Source of the DNA: a virus
IMG/VR virus record: IMGVR_UViG_3300028025_005737
Coordinates: 1-28,189 of that record
Length of the DNA stretch: 28,189 nt
Strand: one strand, 5' to 3'
The notes under the pieces are model-generated. The model worked only from the letters and a program-made list of their open reading frames with translations. It was not told the origin of the DNA and made no database searches. Positions 15,460-22,372 of this stretch are shown one piece after another. The translations under genes were made by a program, and so were the position numbers. Each line of letters begins with the position of its first letter. The stretch's first letter is position 1.

Positions 15460-15498
15460 TTTCGTATATTCAAGCATATTAAAAAATAAAATAAGGTT
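15460..15498 (+). promoter_or_regulatory. Promoter-like cassette TTCGTATATTC
   Basis: TTTCGTATATTCAAGCATATT followed by a long A-rich run and AAGGTT before the ATG at 15499; core 15464-15471. The downstream GCATATT element is shared with the sites at 15732, 26513 and 28077. Confidence 0.72.
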
Positions 15499-15717
15499 AT
15501 GAAAGAAACGATTATTACCGACGAACAATTACTAGATGTGTATATGAAAGGATTCATTGACAGTTTACACGACATGCCTCCTCAACCATTAGAGACGTCA
15601 CTCGAACAAAAAGCATATCAATTAGGTAGAATTGATGCTTTAATTGGAGATGAAATCGAAGAACACGATTACCAATCCAACGAAGAAATACTCTCTCAAA
15701 TTAGAGGACAGAGATAA
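15499..15717 (+). CDS. Unknown small acidic protein
   Basis: 72 residues starting MKETIITDEQLLDVYMKGF, mainly helical, with SLEQKAYQLGRIDALIGDEI in the middle. No recognised function. It is a single-gene unit between two promoter-like cassettes. The coding DNA near its start (ATTATTACCGACGAA) is nearly the same as the sequence found upstream of the promoter motifs at 26513 and 28077. Confidence 0.75.
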   Translation: MKETIITDEQLLDVYMKGFIDSLHDMPPQPLETSLEQKAYQLGRIDALIGDEIEEHDYQSNEEILSQIRGQR

Positions 15718-15727
15718 TTAAAATCTC

Positions 15728-15776
15728 ATTCGTATATTCCAGCATATTAAAAAATAATAAATTAAAAAATAAGGTT
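15728..15776 (+). promoter_or_regulatory. Promoter-like cassette TTCGTATATTC
   Basis: CATTCGTATATTCCAGCATATT with core 15732-15739, then an extended A/T run and AAGGTT before the ATG at 15777. Confidence 0.72.
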
Positions 15777-16574
15777 ATGAAAGTAGTAGAAAGAAAAGTT
15801 GAAACAAGAGGTAGAAAACCAAAACAAAAAAACGAAGTAATGTTTAATCCAAACGATGTTAAGTTATTTAGAGGTAGTGATTTATCGTTTAGTGATTCAT
15901 TATTTAAACCGTTTAAAACAAACACTGAGTTAGATATTATTTTATCTACTGATGGTGGGTTGATGCCAGGTATTAATTTAATTATAGCTGGAGGACCTGG
16001 TTCCGGTAAAACTACAGTAGTTCTGGACATGATGTCTAAGTTTACTCAGCAGGGGTTGAAGTGCCTTTATGTGAGTGCGGAAATGGATGAAATTGGTCAC
16101 TACAAGTACTGTAAAAGAATGCCTAATTTTGGATGTGTTCAAACGTTGTTTTTAAAGGAATATCAAGATAACATAAAGGATGTTTTAGAATACGTGTTTT
16201 CGTTAGGATACGATATAATAGCAATTGATTCTATTGCTGAGGTATTAGAAATGTATAAATCGTTATATAAAACAACTGAATATGCTGCTGAGTCATGGTA
16301 CTTAAAGTTGCAGGACAGAATGAAAAAAGGTGATAATGAATTATCATATAATACTTCATTCATTAATATTCAACAAGTTACTAAAAATAACGATCATAAA
16401 GGATCAAATCGATTAAAACATAATGTTGATGCTTTTAGTACAATTGAGCGAAGTAAAGACGGTTTAGAAAGATCAATGCACTTCGAGAAAAACCGTGACT
16501 GCGATAAAGATTTCAAAATATTCTTTTCAATATACAAAGATGGAGTTCATTACGCTTTTGGAGGAGAAGAATAG
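15777..16574 (+). CDS. RecA/RadA/DnaB-superfamily ATPase
   Basis: 265 residues. Walker A is GGPGSGKTT (72-80) and Walker B is DIIAIDS (near 146-152); a helix with CLYVSAEMDE between them supplies the catalytic glutamate position of RecA-fold ATPases. This most resembles the RadA/DnaB-type core with no zinc finger or Lon domain. The N-terminus has a basic RGRKPKQK stretch close to an AT-hook, which could contact DNA. Possible roles are DNA strand exchange, branch migration or helicase loading. It is a single gene with its own promoter-like site upstream and another downstream. Confidence 0.85.
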   Translation: MKVVERKVETRGRKPKQKNEVMFNPNDVKLFRGSDLSFSDSLFKPFKTNTELDIILSTDGGLMPGINLIIAGGPGSGKTTVVLDMMSKFTQQGLKCLYVSAEMDEIGHYKYCKRMPNFGCVQTLFLKEYQDNIKDVLEYVFSLGYDIIAIDSIAEVLEMYKSLYKTTEYAAESWYLKLQDRMKKGDNELSYNTSFINIQQVTKNNDHKGSNRLKHNVDAFSTIERSKDGLERSMHFEKNRDCDKDFKIFFSIYKDGVHYAFGGEE

Positions 16575-16576
16575 AA

Positions 16577-16634
16577 GGACAAGTTTATTACCGATTAAAT
16601 TCGTATATTCAATCATATTAAAAAATAAAACATT
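16577..16634 (+). promoter_or_regulatory. Promoter-like cassette with upstream TTATTACCGA element
   Basis: GGACAAGTTTATTACCGATT precedes TTCGTATATTC (core 16603-16610), then CATATT and an A-rich run to the ATG at 16635. The upstream part is shared with 26486 and 28049. Confidence 0.7.
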
Positions 16635-16760
16635 ATGAGTTGTTCAGGCGGTAAGTCAGTGAAAAAAGGAAGGTATAGTAAATCTCAAAACCTTCAAAAA
16701 CCAATCGATTACACTATCGATAAAAACGGAAATATTAAACCAATATACACTAAAAAATAA
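16635..16760 (+). CDS. Unknown small basic protein
   Basis: 41 residues, ATG preceded by CATT. It begins MSCSGGKSVKKGRYSKSQ, strongly basic, and ends with a polar tail (DKNGNIKPIYTKK). No membrane segment or known motif. It sits between a promoter-like cassette and the DUF932 gene, six bases before that gene's ATG, so they are probably cotranscribed. Confidence 0.65.
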   Translation: MSCSGGKSVKKGRYSKSQNLQKPIDYTIDKNGNIKPIYTKK

Positions 16761-16766
16761 AACGTT

Positions 16767-17510
16767 ATGAAAGCAAAATTTATCCCAGTAAACAACAATC
16801 TAGACAAAGCAATTGCATTTGCTAACACACTAGATTCAAACAACATTAGAAACGTACAAAAAATACAAACACCGCAACACTACATTGAAACGTTAGATGT
16901 AGTTAAAATGCTTCAAAATGAAGGGTGGGAGTTAAGTGGTGTTGATGAATATAGAAACAAGCAACGTAAAGTAGTATCTCACTTTTTACAATTACATCAC
17001 AATGATTTTCAAATAGTTACTAACGGTAAAAGAGATGCTGTTGCCTCTATCACACTTTCAAATAGTTGTAACGGAAAAAAACCGTTAGAAATGAGTCTAG
17101 GTGTGTATCGTCAAGTATGCTCAAACGGATTAATGGTACGTGAGGAATTTGCTACTGAACGATTCAGACATATTCAAATCGATTATAATAATTTAGTAAA
17201 TAAACTTAATTTATTTGGTAATAAAGTTGATAAGGTTTTAAATAAATTTAATAGCTTAAAAGAGCATACATTGAGTGATAACTTAATGAGACAATTTGCT
17301 ATAGAAGCAGCTTCATTACGATTCACACCAGAGGAAGTAAATAGTAGAGTTGAAGATTTACTTAGAGTAAGTAGATTAGAGGACGAAGGTAATAATTTAT
17401 GGGCTGTTTACAACCGTGTTCAAGAAAACCTAACACATGACGTAAGAAATCCAAATATGGACATAAAATTAAACCAGCAATTATTTGCTTTAGCTGAAAA
17501 CTACATGTAA
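16767..17510 (+). CDS. DUF932 family protein
   Basis: 247 residues. The hallmark region runs from VVSHFLQLHHNDFQIVTNGK through ASITLSNSCNGKKPLEMSLG to VYRQVCSNGLMV, which matches DUF932 proteins of phages and plasmids by memory. The C-terminal half is helical (LNKFNSLKEHTLSDNL, RFTPEEVNSRVEDLLRV) and ends with LNQQLFALAENYM. Family members are widespread in phage and plasmid early regions and their biochemical role is not established. It is the last gene before the GCAA-loop terminator at 17520. Confidence 0.84.
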   Translation: MKAKFIPVNNNLDKAIAFANTLDSNNIRNVQKIQTPQHYIETLDVVKMLQNEGWELSGVDEYRNKQRKVVSHFLQLHHNDFQIVTNGKRDAVASITLSNSCNGKKPLEMSLGVYRQVCSNGLMVREEFATERFRHIQIDYNNLVNKLNLFGNKVDKVLNKFNSLKEHTLSDNLMRQFAIEAASLRFTPEEVNSRVEDLLRVSRLEDEGNNLWAVYNRVQENLTHDVRNPNMDIKLNQQLFALAENYM

Positions 17511-17519
17511 AAAAGGACG

Positions 17520-17541
17520 AGCACCCGCAAGGGTGCTTTCG
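17520..17541 (+). terminator. Hairpin terminator with GCAA tetraloop
   Basis: Stem AGCACCC / GGGTGCT closed by a GCAA (GNRA-type) tetraloop. The T run is only three bases before C and then merges into the promoter motif TTTCGTATATTC. Confidence 0.72.
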
Positions 17542-17566
17542 TATATTCCAGTATATTTAAAAACAG
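17537..17566 (+). promoter_or_regulatory. Promoter-like motif TTCGTATATTC fused to terminator
   Basis: Core GTATATTC at 17541-17548 begins directly after the hairpin, then CAGTATATTT and an A run; ATG at 17568. Confidence 0.65.
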
Positions 17567-17567
17567 A

Positions 17568-17735
17568 ATGAAAAGGATTTATAGGAAAGTAAGAAAATAT
17601 TTTGAAATAGAGAAGGTATGTCAACATAAATTTGATATTAAGGAGGTGTTAGATATGGATTGTGATCCAAAATGTATACACTGCGGAGTACTATTATATG
17701 ATTTGACAATGGATAAAATTAAACTAAAAATGTAA
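17568..17735 (+). CDS. Unknown small cysteine-containing protein, possible zinc-binding
   Basis: 55 residues. Basic N-terminal helix (MKRIYRKVRKYFEIEK), then Cys-x-His and later CDPKCIHCG, giving a possible zinc site of one Cys-His pair and two or three cysteines. The short length and pattern resemble small phage zinc-ribbon proteins. It lies four bases before the next gene's start and shares its promoter-like site. Confidence 0.65.
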   Translation: MKRIYRKVRKYFEIEKVCQHKFDIKEVLDMDCDPKCIHCGVLLYDLTMDKIKLKM

Positions 17736-17739
17736 GGTT

Positions 17740-18066
17740 ATGAAATTTAAAGAATTTAAAAAAATTATTAAAACGTATAAACAAACCGTTAAACAATTTG
17801 ATGAATTGTATGATTTGGGTTTTGATTTTTTAGAAAATGAAAAATTCCCAGTATGGGCAGGTTTAGACAATCTTTTAATGTTAACATTTGAAAGTCATTA
17901 CGATGAAAAAGGAGTTGATTGGATAAATTGGTTCATTTATGACAATGACTATGGAACTAAGGGTTTAACAGCAAATGATGGAGATTTACCAATCTGCTAC
18001 GATTTAAAATCACTACACGAATATATTAAACAATATAAAAAATATGAGCAAGTTAAAACAAATTAA
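17740..18066 (+). CDS. Unknown conserved-looking phage protein
   Basis: 108 residues. N-terminal basic helix (FKEFKKIIKTYKQTVKQFDE), then LYDLGFDFLENEKFPVW and an acidic aromatic stretch VDWINWFIYDNDYGTKG. I recall this pattern from large-phage proteins of unknown role. The C-terminus overlaps the next gene by 23 bases. ATG preceded by AAGGTT. Confidence 0.75.
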   Translation: MKFKEFKKIIKTYKQTVKQFDELYDLGFDFLENEKFPVWAGLDNLLMLTFESHYDEKGVDWINWFIYDNDYGTKGLTANDGDLPICYDLKSLHEYIKQYKKYEQVKTN

Positions 18067-18382
18067 AATTAATACAAGTGAGTTTGCATCACTAATGACC
18101 GAAATGAACGAACCATTTAATTGGAAATTATTGAGGGAAGATGATGGTTTAGTCAATAAATCAACGGATATTAAATGGATCGAATGGAATGAAGATGGAA
18201 CATTCAAATCAGAACATAGTGAACCAGCTATAGGCAGATCGTTATTAATGTCACCATTTAACCGATATTTCACATGGCATACAACACCAGTCACTGCATT
18301 TAAACCAATAGACAACGGATTTATGTTTGTAACTAAAAATAGTAATTATACATTAACCAAAATACATGAACCTTCAGTTTAA
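18044..18382 (+). CDS. Unknown protein
   Basis: 112 residues, ATG within the previous gene's end. A beta-rich domain is suggested by FNWKLLREDDG, IKWIEWNEDGTFKSEH, YFTWHTTPVTAF and NGFMFVTKNSNYTLTKI. No family recognised. It overlaps the preceding gene by 23 bases and the following small gene by 17 bases. Confidence 0.72.
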   Translation: MSKLKQIKINTSEFASLMTEMNEPFNWKLLREDDGLVNKSTDIKWIEWNEDGTFKSEHSEPAIGRSLLMSPFNRYFTWHTTPVTAFKPIDNGFMFVTKNSNYTLTKIHEPSV

Positions 18383-18545
18383 ATTTGATGGAAAAACATA
18401 TGAATGTGTGGGCGAGGGTAAAGAATTCCAATACACACAATTCCAGTTCCTATTAAAAGAACAAGAATATACAACATTAAAACACAGAATAATTAATCAA
18501 ACTAAAGATTTTGGAGAAGGTGTATTTTTAATTGAAATAAAATAA
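18366..18545 (+). CDS. Unknown small protein
   Basis: 59 residues, ATG start within the end of the preceding gene. The sequence NLQFKFDGKTYECVGEGKEF and GEGVFLIEIK suggest a compact beta fold with a short helix (FLLKEQEYTTLKH). No motif recognised. Coupled by overlap to the gene upstream; the next start is six bases downstream. Confidence 0.62.
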   Translation: MNLQFKFDGKTYECVGEGKEFQYTQFQFLLKEQEYTTLKHRIINQTKDFGEGVFLIEIK

Positions 18546-18550
18546 AAGTC

Positions 18551-18769
18551 ATGGAACCAAACAATTCACCTAGAAGGTTATCAATTTTTGATCAAATTGA
18601 AGACCGCATTAATAGATCGGATACTAACATGTGTAATTTATTAAACTATATAGACACAGAAATTGATAAACGTAAACGTTTATCCGAAGTATCAAACGAT
18701 CCTAGCTACTACCATGGAATGGTAATGGCATTATTAGATATACAAGAATTCATTTTAAAAAATAAATAA
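18551..18769 (+). CDS. Unknown small protein
   Basis: 72 residues starting MEPNNSPRRLSIFDQIEDR, then an amphipathic helix (SDTNMCNLLNYIDTEIDKRK) and a C-terminal helix (MVMALLDIQEFILKNK). ATG preceded by AAAGTC, a variant of the usual start context that also occurs at 23217. No recognised family. Confidence 0.68.
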   Translation: MEPNNSPRRLSIFDQIEDRINRSDTNMCNLLNYIDTEIDKRKRLSEVSNDPSYYHGMVMALLDIQEFILKNK

Positions 18770-18771
18770 TT

Positions 18772-18936
18772 ATGAAACTATTTTTACAACGCTTACTATA
18801 CATAATAATCTCATTTATTTGGAGTTTATTATTAATCACACTCGTTTTACCGGTGTTTTTATTCTTAATAACTGGATTGAGATGGGGTGAAGTATTAGAT
18901 TATTCATATTATAAAATATTTGGTCATGACTATTAG
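18772..18936 (+). CDS. Small membrane protein
   Basis: 54 residues, ATG after AATT. A hydrophobic stretch from LLYIIISFIWSLLLITLVLP to FLFLITG can span the membrane once or twice; the positive N-terminus (KLFLQR) suggests N-in. Family unknown. The start resembles the truncated gene at 28115 (M-x-LFL-x-R). Its stop overlaps the next gene's start by 11 bases. Confidence 0.66.
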   Translation: MKLFLQRLLYIIISFIWSLLLITLVLPVFLFLITGLRWGEVLDYSYYKIFGHDY

Positions 18937-19174
18937 TGAATTAATTAGTTATTTATCCACAATGGATGGTAATTTAGAAGTATATATTCAAGGATATGAA
19001 AGTGGATTCAGGGATGTAGCTGAAGACAGAATTGAGAATATTGAGGTATGTAGAGATTATTATAAACCTGATGGTAATTGGTGGGATGGCGATCATGAAG
19101 ACGCTCATGCCGTTGGTCGAGTAGAATATACTTCAAAATATGATGTTAAAAAAGGAATTGTTTTTGGTAGATAA
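18926..19174 (+). CDS. Unknown protein
   Basis: 82 residues, start at ATG 18926 rather than the TTG at 18920. N-terminus MTISELISYLSTMDGNLEVY is typical of small phage and bacterial proteins that begin with TV/TISELIE..L. The middle GYESGFRDVAEDRIENIEV forms strands and an acidic helix, and the end has HEDAHAVGRVEY. Function unknown. It overlaps the small membrane protein upstream and ends just before a promoter-like cassette. Confidence 0.7.
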   Translation: MTISELISYLSTMDGNLEVYIQGYESGFRDVAEDRIENIEVCRDYYKPDGNWWDGDHEDAHAVGRVEYTSKYDVKKGIVFGR

Positions 19175-19175
19175 A

Positions 19176-19203
19176 ATTCGTATATTCCATTAAATAAAAA
19201 GTT
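19176..19203 (+). promoter_or_regulatory. Promoter-like motif TTCGTATATTC
   Basis: AAATTCGTATATTCCATT with core 19180-19187, then AAGTT before the ATG at 19204. Drives the split thymidylate synthase unit. Confidence 0.72.
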
Positions 19204-19539
19204 ATGGCAAATAATTTAGACAAACAATACACAACATTACTGCAAGACATCTTGGATAACGGTCATCAAAAAGGTGACCGTACAGGAACGGGAACTATAT
19301 CAGTATTTGGTAGACAGATCAGACATAAGATGTCAGAAGGATTTCCACTTCTTACCACAAAGAAAATGTATATGAAAGGAGTTATTGCAGAATTATTATG
19401 GTTCTTACGTGGTGATACAAACATTAAATTCCTTGTTGATAATAATTGTCATATTTGGGTAGGAGATTCCTTTTCTAACTACATGAAGGAATATGAAAAA
19501 TATAAACAATCTCAAGAAAATGTTGAGAAGGAATGTTAA
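19204..19539 (+). CDS. thyA: Thymidylate synthase, N-terminal part (split gene)
   Basis: 111 residues. It contains the conserved N-terminal ThyA segments: [17 protein letters not shown] (dUMP phosphate-binding arginine), [39 protein letters not shown] and the start of the following helix, [14 protein letters not shown]. The protein then ends after about 15 polar residues ([10 protein letters not shown]). The catalytic cysteine and the rest of the fold are in the separate frame starting at 20387, with a GIY-YIG endonuclease gene between. The site is an exposed linker between conserved blocks, so the two pieces could fold together into an active enzyme, as shown for the phage Aeh1 NrdA split. 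Activity of the split form here is inference. Confidence 0.85.
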   Translation: MANNLDKQYTTLLQDILDNGHQKGDRTGTGTISVFGRQIRHKMSEGFPLLTTKKMYMKGVIAELLWFLRGDTNIKFLVDNNCHIWVGDSFSNYMKEYEKYKQSQENVEKEC

Positions 19540-19576
19540 ATTTGGAATTTTCATATATTTATAATAAAATAATATT
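19540..19576 (+). promoter_or_regulatory. AT-rich leader with weak promoter-like motif before endonuclease
   Basis: 37 bases between thyA-N and the endonuclease start. TTTTCATATATTTATA resembles the genome's promoter core (CATATATT for CGTATATT). Too short to hold a group I intron core. Confidence 0.35.
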
Positions 19577-20383
19577 ATGAGTGTAGGGATTTACAAAATT
19601 ACAACCCCAAGTGGTAAAATTTATATTGGGCAATCAACTAATCTTGAAAAAAGAGAAGATGATTATATAAAACTTAGATGTGGTAAACAACCTAAACTGT
19701 ATAATTCTCTTAAAAAACACGGATGGGAAAAACATAAATTTGAAATAGTAGAAGAGTGCATTGTAGAACAATTAAATGAAAGAGAAATATATTGGGGATT
19801 ATACTATGATGTTTTAGGAGAAAATGGTCTAAATTTAAGATTAGGAGATGCTAATGGGTTATGTAGTCAAGAAACTAAAGATAAAATAGGTTTATCTAAC
19901 TCGGGACCTAAACCTAACGGGTTTAATCAAAAATTAAGTAAACCCGTTTTACAATTTGATAAACAAGGTATCTTGATAGCCGAATATACTTCATATAACA
20001 ATGCAGTTAAAATTACAGGTTTACGTTTAGCTGAAGTTTTAAGAGGAGCTGCTAAAACCGCAGGTGGATTTATTTTTAAATACAAAGATGACTGGGATGG
20101 AAATCCACCAATGATAAAACCCCATGGTAAAATAGGTAAACCGTCGTCTCTTAAGGGTAGGGTTAGCCCCACTAAAGGTAAATCAATAAATAAAAAGCCC
20201 AAAACAGAAGAATTTAAAAATAAGTTAAGCAAACCCATATTACAATTAGATTTAGAAGGTAATATTATATATGAATTTAAATCACAAACTGAAGTAAAAC
20301 AATTATTAAATATAGACCCTCAGAATGTTTTAAGAGGAAAAACTAAAACAGCAGGTGGTTATAAATGGAAATATAAAATATAA
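19577..20383 (+). CDS. GIY-YIG homing endonuclease with NUMOD modules
   Basis: 268 residues. The nuclease domain has GIY at 4-6 and YIG at 16-18, the catalytic arginine at R26 and glutamate at E70 in NEREIYW, as in I-TevI. The DNA-binding tail contains SQETKDKIGLSNSG (NUMOD3-like), then two NUMOD1 modules: KPVLQFDKQG..NAVKITG...VLRGAAKTAGGF.FKY and KPILQLDLEG..VKQLL...VLRGKTKTAGGYKWKY, linked by a second NUMOD3-like stretch. It is inserted within the thymidylate synthase gene with no room for an intron, so it probably moves by DNA cleavage and repair. In-frame with the following thyA piece across TAA-GTT-ATG. Confidence 0.92.
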   Translation: MSVGIYKITTPSGKIYIGQSTNLEKREDDYIKLRCGKQPKLYNSLKKHGWEKHKFEIVEECIVEQLNEREIYWGLYYDVLGENGLNLRLGDANGLCSQETKDKIGLSNSGPKPNGFNQKLSKPVLQFDKQGILIAEYTSYNNAVKITGLRLAEVLRGAAKTAGGFIFKYKDDWDGNPPMIKPHGKIGKPSSLKGRVSPTKGKSINKKPKTEEFKNKLSKPILQLDLEGNIIYEFKSQTEVKQLLNIDPQNVLRGKTKTAGGYKWKYKI

Positions 20384-20386
20384 GTT

Positions 20387-21190
20387 ATGAAATTTAAAAA
20401 AGAAGATTTACATGAAAGTGGCAGACCACTCACACAAGAAGAATTCATAAACAAAATCAAAACAGATGATGAGTTTGCTAAGAAGTGGGGTGATTTAGGC
20501 CCCGTATATGGTAAGCAATGGAGAGAGTGGAAACAATTTATCCCATATGATGTAACATCCGAAAATTGTAAAGTCGCTGTTAAAATAACTGACCAAATAG
20601 CAAATGCAATCCATCACCTAAAAACAAACCCAGACGATAGAGGTATCATCGTTTCAGCTTGGAATGTTGGTGAATTAAATAATATGGTTTTACGACCTTG
20701 TCATTATGGATTTCAAGTTTATACAAGAGAGTTGAGTAATGAAGAAAGATGTAAATTAGCTGTTAATGAAGGATGGATGGATAAATCCGTTTTAGACGAT
20801 ATAGATGGCGTAAACCACATACAAACTACTTGGACTTTAAATGCTAATAATACCCCAACAAGAGCAATCTCATTGATGTGGAATCAACGAAGTGTAGATA
20901 CTGGGTTAGGGTTAGGTTTTAATATAGCAAGCTATGGATTGCTATTAGAAATAATAGCAAAAGAAGTTAATATGGTTCCTGATGAACTCATAGGGAATTT
21001 AGGAGACGTGCATTTGTATTTGGATCATGTAGAACCAATTAAAGAACAATTAAATAGAGATCCATTTAATCTACCTAAATTAAAAATTAAGGATAAACAG
21101 GTGAATGATATCTCTCAATATATTGTAAGTGATTTTGAATTGATTGATTATCAATTCCACCCGCCCATTAAACTTCCATTATCAAATTAA
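20387..21190 (+). CDS. thyA: Thymidylate synthase, C-terminal part (split gene)
   Basis: 267 residues. After a linker beginning MKFKKEDLHESGR come LTQEEFINKIKTDDEF, KWGDLGPVYGKQWR, NPDDRGIIVSAWNV, the active-site cysteine C105 in LRPCHYGFQVY, MWNQRSVDTGLGLGFNIASY and GNLGDVHLYLDHVEPI, all core ThyA elements. It lacks the N-terminal region carried by 19204-19539. The residue before the catalytic Cys is Arg-Pro rather than Pro-Pro. ATG preceded by TAAGTT, whose TAA is the endonuclease stop. It is presumably translated on its own and pairs with the N-terminal fragment to make dTMP. Confidence 0.88.
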   Translation: MKFKKEDLHESGRPLTQEEFINKIKTDDEFAKKWGDLGPVYGKQWREWKQFIPYDVTSENCKVAVKITDQIANAIHHLKTNPDDRGIIVSAWNVGELNNMVLRPCHYGFQVYTRELSNEERCKLAVNEGWMDKSVLDDIDGVNHIQTTWTLNANNTPTRAISLMWNQRSVDTGLGLGFNIASYGLLLEIIAKEVNMVPDELIGNLGDVHLYLDHVEPIKEQLNRDPFNLPKLKIKDKQVNDISQYIVSDFELIDYQFHPPIKLPLSN

Positions 21191-21191
21191 C

Positions 21192-21449
21192 ATGAAACTA
21201 GAACTACAATCCACCGAATCCTCATACCGCTACGAAGTATATTTCCAAAAACAACATTTAGGTTATTTTTATACTGAAATAGACGGTTTTTGGGTATTTT
21301 GGGCTAAACAGCAAGGCTACTGGAATGAATTCAGTTTAAGAATGATTGCTGATAAACTTGAGGAAATGAATAAACCTTACATTGATGCTTATTCTGACTA
21401 CGATTTAACAAGTAATTTATCAAAACATAAGGTAAACACTAAACCATAA
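21192..21449 (+). CDS. Unknown protein
   Basis: 85 residues, ATG at 21192 one base after the thyA stop. Beta-rich with many aromatics (YRYEVYFQKQHLGYFYTEI, GFWVFWAKQQGYWNE). No family recognised. Its 3' end overlaps the end of the convergent minus-strand gene by 52 bases, so transcription here is antisense at the tail. Confidence 0.65.
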   Translation: MKLELQSTESSYRYEVYFQKQHLGYFYTEIDGFWVFWAKQQGYWNEFSLRMIADKLEEMNKPYIDAYSDYDLTSNLSKHKVNTKP

Positions 21450-21784
21450 ACTACTCTAGCTATAAGTGCAGCCCATATTATATTCAGTGAACCAAATTTC
21501 AATAATGGTAAACCAATAAACAGGAATGTGTTACGGTAAAATTTAAACAAGTGCCATGCATCTGTTGTAAACACAAATATAGTTGACGAACCTATAAATC
21601 GTTCAGTTTTTAAATCTTCTTTCCATTTATTAACCCACGATTTAGTTGGATTCCAAAACTCTTGTTTGTATTTTGCTTGTGAGAATATAGATCGATCGAA
21701 ATGGAATTGTGTTTTATCCATTATTGCTTCAGCTACTGCTGATACAGCAACTAATGTTAATCCTAAAATAGTAAATAGTATCAT
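21398..21784 (-). CDS. Membrane protein, convergent to upstream gene
   Basis: 128 residues. N-terminal hydrophobic helix (LFTILGLTLVAVSAVAEAIM), a soluble aromatic middle (FWNPTKSWVNKW, RFIGSSTIFVFTTDAWHLFK), and two hydrophobic segments near the end (FLFIGLPLLKFG, LNIIWAALIARVVYGLVF). I recall this layout from Bacteroidota phage membrane proteins. It is the second of only two minus-strand genes and starts one base after the stop of the gene at 21786. Overlaps the plus-strand gene at its 3' end by 52 bases. Confidence 0.75.
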   Translation of the reverse strand: MILFTILGLTLVAVSAVAEAIMDKTQFHFDRSIFSQAKYKQEFWNPTKSWVNKWKEDLKTERFIGSSTIFVFTTDAWHLFKFYRNTFLFIGLPLLKFGSLNIIWAALIARVVYGLVFTLCFDKLLVKS

Positions 21785-21785
21785 T

Positions 21786-22046
21786 TTATTTTATTTTAAA
21801 TATATTTTTAAAGTTAGCTACGAAAGGCATGTCTTGCCCGTTATGCTCTAATTTGTATTTTTCATTTTTAGTAATAATTGTCCATATGATATTACCAATG
21901 AATGCACCATTAGCAGCAACACCTGCACCAATTAAACCATACCACTCTACACCATCGTAGTACCAATTAGATACTTGAGACCAGTACGCAATAAACAAAA
22001 ATGTAGTTACTATCCAGTAAACCGCATTAACTAAATTGTTTTTCAT
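21786..22046 (-). CDS. Membrane protein
   Basis: 86 residues from the start chosen at 22046 (context AAATTATG), rather than an in-frame ATG at 22064. Two hydrophobic segments, VNAVYWIVTTFLFIAYW and YGLIGAGVAANGAFIGNIIW, point to a two-helix membrane protein. Together with the gene at 21398 it forms a divergent two-gene unit, transcribed away from the promoter-like site at 22095. Function unknown. Confidence 0.75.
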   Translation of the reverse strand: MKNNLVNAVYWIVTTFLFIAYWSQVSNWYYDGVEWYGLIGAGVAANGAFIGNIIWTIITKNEKYKLEHNGQDMPFVANFKNIFKIK

Positions 22047-22128
22047 AATTTTATATTTTATCATAAATATATTTGGCTCTTAAAATTAATATTCGTATAT
22101 TCAATTATAATTTAAAAACATAAACAAA
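22047..22128. promoter_or_regulatory. Divergent promoter region
   Basis: On the plus strand TTCGTATATTC (core 22095-22102) faces the gene at 22129. On the minus strand CCAAATATATTTATGATAAA lies upstream of the 22046 start and resembles the core more weakly. Confidence 0.6.
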
Positions 22129-22371
22129 ATGGCAAAAGTAATATTAGAATTCGATTCGATCGAAGATCAAGACGATATCCAATCCGCAATTAACGGATAT
22201 AAGTGGAAACTAGCTATATGGGACCTAGATCAAGAACTTAGAGCAACCACTAAATATGGTAAATCTCACATTAGTAGTACTGAAGCATGTTCAGTAGAGG
22301 ATGCTGTTGCTGAACGTTATAGAAACATGATTAGGGAAATATTATCAAGTTACGGATTAATGATGGATTAA
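22129..22371 (+). CDS. Unknown phage protein
   Basis: 80 residues starting MAKVILEFDSIEDQDDIQSA, a strand-helix layout familiar from small phage proteins of the same size, with WKLAIWDLDQELRATTKYG and a C-terminal helix ERYRNMIREILSSYGLMMD. No function known. First gene of the right-hand unit after the divergent promoter region. The ATG context here is AACAAA rather than the usual AAGTT. Confidence 0.75.
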   Translation: MAKVILEFDSIEDQDDIQSAINGYKWKLAIWDLDQELRATTKYGKSHISSTEACSVEDAVAERYRNMIREILSSYGLMMD

Positions 22372-22372
22372 T

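Noticed and set aside
15701-16030. Minus-strand frame over the start of the RecA-like gene
   Set aside because: Covers the plus-strand Walker A coding region and a plus-strand promoter cassette.
19490-20400. Group I intron carrying the GIY-YIG gene in thyA
   Set aside because: Only 37 bases lie before the endonuclease and 3 bases between its stop and the second thyA ATG, and exon-like ThyA sequence begins within about 45 bases after the stop, so no room exists for the conserved intron core.
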